Shown one piece after another: positions 59,899 to 64,000 of a stretch of 64,000 nucleotides of DNA. A program made the translations under genes and the position numbers. The number at the start of each line of letters is the position of its first letter. Positions within the stretch are counted from its first letter, which is position 1. This stretch comes from JAGPUQ01 sp036961295 (GTDB lineage: Bacteria > Pseudomonadota > Gammaproteobacteria > Pseudomonadales > Porticoccaceae), in NCBI GenBank assembly GCA_036961295.1, contig JBALVX010000001.1:1674001-1738000 (forward strand), given 5' to 3'. The notes beneath the pieces were generated by a model. It searched no databases, had not been told where the DNA came from, and saw only the letters and a program-made list of their open reading frames with translations.

Positions 59899-62208
59899 TC
59901 ACGCTCCGTCGCACTGAGCTTGTTGCTGACCGAGCCATAAACTCCGCTCAGGCTTGAGCAGGTGGCTATAGCGGGCCAGCTGGCTTACCACGGGGCAGGG
60001 ATTGCGACTGTCATCGTCGCCAGCACGGCTCACCAGCAATTCCACCTGTCGTACCAGCGACTCTCGCCAGCGCGGCGAACCCTCCGGCGTTGCAGAAGCT
60101 ATTTTTGCCCAGGCCCGCTCCGCTTCAAACCAACGTTGATGTTTTTCCGCCGCTTCCGCGTAGGCCTGCCAGGCGTCGCCGGAATCCGCAAACTGCCGCA
60201 CCATACCTTGAGCCAATTCAAAGGCCTCGGCGGACTCGCCCAGAGCACTCAAACTACGAATCTGCAGTAAACGTAACTGTCGCTGATCCTGCGGCTGCCC
60301 AGCCAGCGCCGGATAAAATGCGCTGGCCAGTTGCACCACCAACGCGTAATCACTGGCCTGCTCTTTCTCCAACAAAAATTGATAGACCTGGCGCTCGTTC
60401 GCGCCATCATCTGACTGTGCTATCCAGGCAGAGAGTCCATTATGATCACCCTGTGCATCCAGCACTCTCAGCTTTGACCAAAACAACACGGCGCGGACAC
60501 TGGCGTTATCAGAGACCTCCTTATCCGCTAACAGATTATTAATTTCCGCAGATAACTTAGACAAGTCTCTCCCCAGAATGGTTCGCATTTGGATGGATAC
60601 CGCCCGAAACCAGGGCTCCCCTCGTTTACGCCGCCCCAAATCACCCAGGGCCGCGAGGATGCGCTTCGCCGTAACCCGCTGCTCCCGGCTGTTGCCGGCA
60701 CTGATTGCTTGATTAAAGCGATTAATATCGCGGCGAATCGCCGCCAGTGCGACTTCGCCTTTTAAATTGCGATCCCCTCGCGCCGCGCGCAAATGCCGGT
60801 CTGCTTCCTTCGGATTTTCACTCAATTCCGCTAACGCAAGATGGGCGCGGGCAATATCCGTATCGGCCGGCGAATGGCGGATATACGCCTTGGCCGTATT
60901 CACCAAACGCTTGCCGTGCCGTGTATTAGGCTGCTGCTGATAGTTCACCTGCGCCACGGAAAAGGCAAGTTTAGGTAGCGCGCTAGCAACACTGGGATTA
61001 ATGCGCTCCGCCCTCTGCAAGCGCTCTACTTCCATTTGCGCCTTGACCGGCAAATCGGTTTTCATTGCCGCCACCGCGTAATGATACTGAAATGGCGAGG
61101 TATCGATGCCGAGAAATTCACCACGGGCATCGCGAAACTTCTGATATTTGAGCACTACAGTGAGATATTGCTGATAAGCGTAGGCAAATTCGGCATCGAT
61201 CAACAACGACACCACACCGAGGTCCTGGCCCACGATTTCGTCCCGGTAGCTCAAGATGCGGGTCATTAGCGCATTGCTGAGAAAACCGTCGGCAATCACT
61301 TTTTTAAGCCGCTCGCCCGCACCGATGGCCCCGCTGCTACGCTGCCGATGCTGCTGGAGCAACAAAAAGGCTTCCTCCACCAACACACCAGCCAGCGAGG
61401 GGCTCAGCGCTTCTTTGGGCACCACCGTCAGCTTCTCTAGCTCACCGCGACGAATTGCCATCATCGTTAATTCTGCTTCGGCCAGCTTGCGCACCGGGTT
61501 GTCTCTAGCACTGCTGCCTGCCAAAGCTTGCAACAAACGCCGAAAACGTTTTTCCGCACCCCCTTGATCCCCACGGGCTTGCGCCACATAACCCAGGCCC
61601 AACCAACTGCCGTGCACAATGCCCGGATATAAAATCCGCACGGAGGCGACTTTAAAACCATTCTCGGCCCGGTTCAGCCACACCACCCGATCGTCGCCCT
61701 CACTCAAGGCACCCGCATAGCCCAGACTCGCCCAGGCCTTCCAGTAAACGGAAGCCGACAGCGCGTAGTTGATGTCGTGCCAAATATCGGAGCGGTAAAG
61801 ACTCTCCAGAGCGCTTTCATTCTCTCCCGTAGCACGTTCCAACATTCGAATTTTATCGCGGCAACGTTTATGGAGTTGCTCAGCGTGCGCAATCAAGACC
61901 TTAAATGCTGCGCCTTGCCCGCCTAGCTCCCGAGCCTTTGCCACCAGGTCACCCAATACCTCGGAGGCCAAGACCAAATCGTCCGGACTCATCGTTGCGA
62001 CATCGCCATCGAGAACCGCTGCCAGTCGGGTACCTAAATTTCCCACTTCCGCGATACTGGATACTTGTTTTGACGCACTGCTAAGGGTTTGTAAATCGGC
62101 ACTTGCCGCCGAGCCAAACCCGGCAAACAAACACAGTATCGCCAACATAAAAACATATATTATTTTGGACAATGCCGATTGAAATACGAAGTAGGGTTTG
62201 GCTTTCAC
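59899..62208 (-). CDS. Large periplasmic helical-repeat (TPR-like) protein
   Basis: A 769-residue protein with a cleavable signal peptide (hydrophobic core about 15-33, AASADL). The rest is alpha-helical and contains many Ala/Leu-rich helix pairs typical of TPR or Sel1-like solenoids (for example ARAHLALAELSENPKEADRHLRAA; QAYAEAAEKHQRWFEAERAWAKIA), so I call it a solenoid scaffold. I do not recognise a specific family. Its first codon overlaps the end of the VWA gene by one base, so it is translationally coupled to it. Confidence 0.75.
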   Translation of the reverse strand: MKAKPYFVFQSALSKIIYVFMLAILCLFAGFGSAASADLQTLSSASKQVSSIAEVGNLGTRLAAVLDGDVATMSPDDLVLASEVLGDLVAKARELGGQGAAFKVLIAHAEQLHKRCRDKIRMLERATGENESALESLYRSDIWHDINYALSASVYWKAWASLGYAGALSEGDDRVVWLNRAENGFKVASVRILYPGIVHGSWLGLGYVAQARGDQGGAEKRFRRLLQALAGSSARDNPVRKLAEAELTMMAIRRGELEKLTVVPKEALSPSLAGVLVEEAFLLLQQHRQRSSGAIGAGERLKKVIADGFLSNALMTRILSYRDEIVGQDLGVVSLLIDAEFAYAYQQYLTVVLKYQKFRDARGEFLGIDTSPFQYHYAVAAMKTDLPVKAQMEVERLQRAERINPSVASALPKLAFSVAQVNYQQQPNTRHGKRLVNTAKAYIRHSPADTDIARAHLALAELSENPKEADRHLRAARGDRNLKGEVALAAIRRDINRFNQAISAGNSREQRVTAKRILAALGDLGRRKRGEPWFRAVSIQMRTILGRDLSKLSAEINNLLADKEVSDNASVRAVLFWSKLRVLDAQGDHNGLSAWIAQSDDGANERQVYQFLLEKEQASDYALVVQLASAFYPALAGQPQDQRQLRLLQIRSLSALGESAEAFELAQGMVRQFADSGDAWQAYAEAAEKHQRWFEAERAWAKIASATPEGSPRWRESLVRQVELLVSRAGDDDSRNPCPVVSQLARYSHLLKPERSLWLGQQQAQCDGA

Positions 62209-63314
62209 TAATTAAAACCCTCCAACAGTAGCGCGGTTTCAGCGGCGAAACGCCCACCCATAATCAGCGATACCAATTGTCGCGTAACCTGAACATCACC
62301 ATCCATAGTGGCGGCAATGCCACCCCCCGCCTCGGCAATTTGACGGAAATCGTAGATCGGTTGATTTCGATACATCCGATGATCGACGGCGCGCCCAACC
62401 ACGGCTTCCAGTAAAGCTGGATTCGATTCGTGGCTGACGTCCAGCGTCGAGATCTGGCCCTGATCTGTAGCAAATTCCCGACTGAGCGATAAAATGCGAC
62501 CCCGGTTTTCCATATGCGGCGGTGCATCACCGATCACAATCACCACTTTTTTTGCTCCCAGGCGCCAACCACTCTGCTGCAAGGCTACCCGCAAACCCTC
62601 TGTGACAGCTTCTGCCATATCGCCACCACCCTTGCCAGTAACGGTACCGAGAAAGCCCGTCAATTTATTCAGGCTGTAGGTTAGCGGTCGCAGCCGAGTG
62701 ACGTAATCGGGGTCGCCCTGATCTCGGTACACCACCACACCAAATCGCGACACGGGTACCAGCAAGCGCACCGCATCGACAATATCCACTACCCGCGCGC
62801 CGACTTCGTCGATCACCCAACCCATGGAGCCGGTGGAATCAATCACGAACACCACATCCAGCCCAGTTTCCCGCAGACCTTCGACGTAGGCCGCAAAGCC
62901 CTGTGTGGACAGGTTAAGACCGGTGCCCACGCCAGCGCCAAAGCCCGCTAAACCTTTACCCTGTGTAGCTATACTATCGCTCAACAAAGGCACCGAAAAC
63001 CCACGACTGCTGCCCCCCGCCGCCGCCTGCATCGACAAATTCACATCCGGCGGTGGCGGTGCCAGGGCGGCCGCCGGTACCAATACCTCCGGCGGTTCAA
63101 ATTCAATCGCCTCTTCAAAAACTAATTCATCGCGCTCCGCTTGTTCCCGGCTCAATTCAACTTCAACCTCGGTAACACGGGTATTGTCGTCAGCGTTCTG
63201 AATTTTCAGCACCATAGAACGGGAGGCATGCCAGGAAATAATCAGGTGCACCAACAGCGACACCGACAACACCACGATCCAGATCAAAACCAGTTTAGTG
63301 CGCTGTATTAGCAT
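62208..63314 (-). CDS. Membrane-anchored von Willebrand factor A protein with TonB-like architecture
   Basis: A 368-residue protein with one N-terminal membrane helix (about 10-30) and no cleavage site, then an acidic and Pro-rich linker (EEAIEFEPPEVLVPAAALAPPPPD, about 66-90) and a VWA domain (about 130-360). The MIDAS motif is FVIDSTGSMG (Asp-x-Ser/Thr-x-Ser), with GGGDMAEAVTEGL and VVIVIGDAPPH supplying the other metal ligands, so metal-dependent ligand binding is likely. The order anchor, Pro-rich stretch, periplasmic domain is that of TonB, with VWA in place of the TonB C-domain. It lies between an ExbD gene and the periplasmic solenoid gene. Confidence 0.85.
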   Translation of the reverse strand: MLIQRTKLVLIWIVVLSVSLLVHLIISWHASRSMVLKIQNADDNTRVTEVEVELSREQAERDELVFEEAIEFEPPEVLVPAAALAPPPPDVNLSMQAAAGGSSRGFSVPLLSDSIATQGKGLAGFGAGVGTGLNLSTQGFAAYVEGLRETGLDVVFVIDSTGSMGWVIDEVGARVVDIVDAVRLLVPVSRFGVVVYRDQGDPDYVTRLRPLTYSLNKLTGFLGTVTGKGGGDMAEAVTEGLRVALQQSGWRLGAKKVVIVIGDAPPHMENRGRILSLSREFATDQGQISTLDVSHESNPALLEAVVGRAVDHRMYRNQPIYDFRQIAEAGGGIAATMDGDVQVTRQLVSLIMGGRFAAETALLLEGFN

Positions 63315-63324
63315 GGCGATTCGT

Positions 63325-63429
63325 CAACTCCGCCCAAGGTAATTCCATCCAAGGCAACTCCACCCAAGATCACCCCATCCAAGATCATCCCATCCAAGAT
63401 AAAGGCACCCCAGATAACTGAACCCAAAA
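63325..63429. repeat. Tandem repeat, 7 x 15 bp, filling the exbD-VWA spacer
   Basis: Seven contiguous 15-bp units (63325, 63340, 63355, 63370, 63385, 63400, 63415) on the theme TMAYYCCATCCAAGA occupy almost all of the 127 bp between the two genes. Confidence 0.93.
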
Positions 63430-63441
63430 CAACGACAGAAT

Positions 63442-63918
63442 TCACGGCGCTGCCTTTGACTTTGACTTTGATTTTGATTTTGATTTTGACATAGACGTTG
63501 CCGATTTAACGGTAACCAGGGCCACACGATTCACTGCCACCTGCTTAAACTCGTCGAGCATGGGAATAATAAGCGCCGCCGGAGTATCTGCATCGGCGCG
63601 CACCCTAACCATCGCAGGCGGTGTCTCACCCGCAGCCCGTAACTCACTATGCCACTGGGTAATCGTTACGGTTTTGCCGCGCCATTGCAGATCACCCCTC
63701 GGTAGCATGACAAATTCCTCGACCATGGACGACGCCGGAGTCGTACTCAAGGATTGCGGCGGCAGTACTTCTTTGGCGAAGGTTTCATAAAAACTTCCCG
63801 CCACAATAAAAAACAGTAACAACAGAAAGGTCATGTTGATCATCGGGATCATATTGCCATCCCGGTGTTTGCGCATTTGCGATTCACTGCCAGCAACATC
63901 ACTATCGAAATGAATCAC
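63442..63918 (-). CDS. ExbD/TolR-family biopolymer transport protein
   Basis: A 158-residue protein with an N-terminal membrane helix and periplasmic domain, expected to work with an ExbB/TolQ motor. GTG start at 63918, with GGAG 7 bp upstream in the end of the preceding gene. The membrane motif is MIPMINMTFLLLLFFIVAG (about 23-41); Asn stands where the proton-carrying Asp is usual in ExbD. The periplasmic part includes PPAMVRVRADADTPAALIIPMLDEFKQVAVNRVALVTVKS. The C-terminus is an unusual (Ser-Lys)6 tract. Confidence 0.9.
   Translation of the reverse strand: MIHFDSDVAGSESQMRKHRDGNMIPMINMTFLLLLFFIVAGSFYETFAKEVLPPQSLSTTPASSMVEEFVMLPRGDLQWRGKTVTITQWHSELRAAGETPPAMVRVRADADTPAALIIPMLDEFKQVAVNRVALVTVKSATSMSKSKSKSKSKSKAAP
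63454..63489 (-). repeat. In-frame 6-bp repeat (6 copies) coding Ser-Lys tract
   Basis: Plus strand CTTTGA three times then TTTTGA three times, giving (SK)6 near the C-terminus of the ExbD protein. A perfect hexamer tract of this kind could gain or lose units by slippage without shifting the frame. Confidence 0.95.
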
Positions 63919-63919
63919 C

Positions 63920-64000
63920 TTACTGCTCCAGGCGCTGTACTAAGACTTTATTCATCTCGGCACTATCCAGTTGATCCATAGCACCAACCAATACCTGTAA
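63920..64000 (-). CDS. C-terminal end of a second ExbD-like protein (5' part outside window)
   Basis: The last 26 codons of a gene running off the right edge, reading LQVLVGAMDQLDSAEMNKVL and then VQRLEQ and stop. The pattern of helix (VxxAMDQLxxA) and strand (KVLVQR) resembles the C-terminus of ExbD/TolR periplasmic domains. It ends one base before the GTG of the next exbD, so the two are coexpressed. The short length makes the family call tentative. Confidence 0.5.
   Translation of the reverse strand, partial: LQVLVGAMDQLDSAEMNKVLVQRLEQ

Noticed and set aside
37727..63429. Regular repeat arrays as possible CRISPR
   Set aside because: Units follow directly with no unique spacers, unit lengths differ between arrays and there are no cas genes.
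63324..63527. 67-codon minus-strand frame with LGWxx repeats
   Set aside because: It starts inside exbD in another frame and owes its openness to the 15-bp array; no independent ribosome-binding site.

Overview
The window is a chromosomal segment from a free-living, aerobic, probably marine Gammaproteobacterium, most likely in the Pseudomonadales/Cellvibrionales (Spongiibacter-like) neighbourhood. The lineage call is an inference. It rests on the conserved blocks rplM-rpsI-petA-petB/C-sspA-sspB, murA-hisG-hisD-hisC, and yrbG-kdsD-kdsC-lptC-lptA-lptB-rpoN-hpf-ptsN-rapZ-ptsO, and on the many lipid/steroid-type catabolic enzymes (Baeyer-Villiger monooxygenase, CaiB-type CoA-transferase, MaoC pair, thiolase, AcuI, LLM oxidoreductase). 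I saw no tRNA, rRNA, IS element, prophage or CRISPR array.

Layout. 1-5.2 kb: a 5'-truncated ABC exporter, a CrtC/AttH-like protein, a DDN-like oxidoreductase, cysH and an SDR. 5.2-9.1 kb: tesA divergent from ybbA-ybbP, with overlapping start codons. 9.2-12.1 kb: a Baeyer-Villiger monooxygenase and a beta-lactamase-fold esterase. 12.1-15.7 kb: a candidate molybdenum-cofactor riboswitch and the operon moaA-moaB-moaC-moaD-moaE-mobA. 15.8-21.5 kb (minus strand): psiE, a CoA-transferase, HIT, a split MaoC hydratase, ABM and LLM enzymes, and srkA. 21.6-25.2 kb (minus strand): a decayed repeat-protein pseudogene, then moeA and moeB. 25.3-29.7 kb: GST, flavin reductase, acuI, an epoxide-hydrolase-like protein and a thiolase. 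29.7-34.7 kb (minus strand): sspB, sspA, a cytochrome b/c1 gene fusion, the Rieske protein, rpsI and rplM. 35-46.3 kb: zapE, a hydrolase, zapG, sat, an AlgW/DegS protease, hisC-hisD-hisG, murA, ibaG and an mlaC that lacks its usual mlaFED/mlaB partners. 46.5-57.4 kb: the LPS-transport/KDO/rpoN/PTS-Ntr block, mgtE and darP. 57.5-59.8 kb: an enoyl-CoA hydratase and a DUF1329 protein. 59.9-64 kb (minus strand): two ExbD proteins, a TonB-like membrane-anchored VWA protein and a periplasmic repeat protein, which together look like an energised envelope machine of unknown job.

Two signals stand out beyond gene content. First, the window is full of diverged short tandem duplications. In spacers the unit is 10-22 bp. 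Inside permissive protein loops (TesA, MoaE, the hydrolase, RpoN, RapZ, ExbD) it is 6, 12, 15 or 18 bp, always a multiple of three. Many arrays sit exactly on gene ends and have copied stop or start regions, including two cases where the duplicated start makes a mini-ORF joined to the real gene by ATGA. This looks like one mutational process filtered by selection. Second, the ExbD-VWA-repeat protein cluster at the right edge is the best candidate for an undescribed system. Its visible ExbD has Asn where the membrane Asp is usually found.
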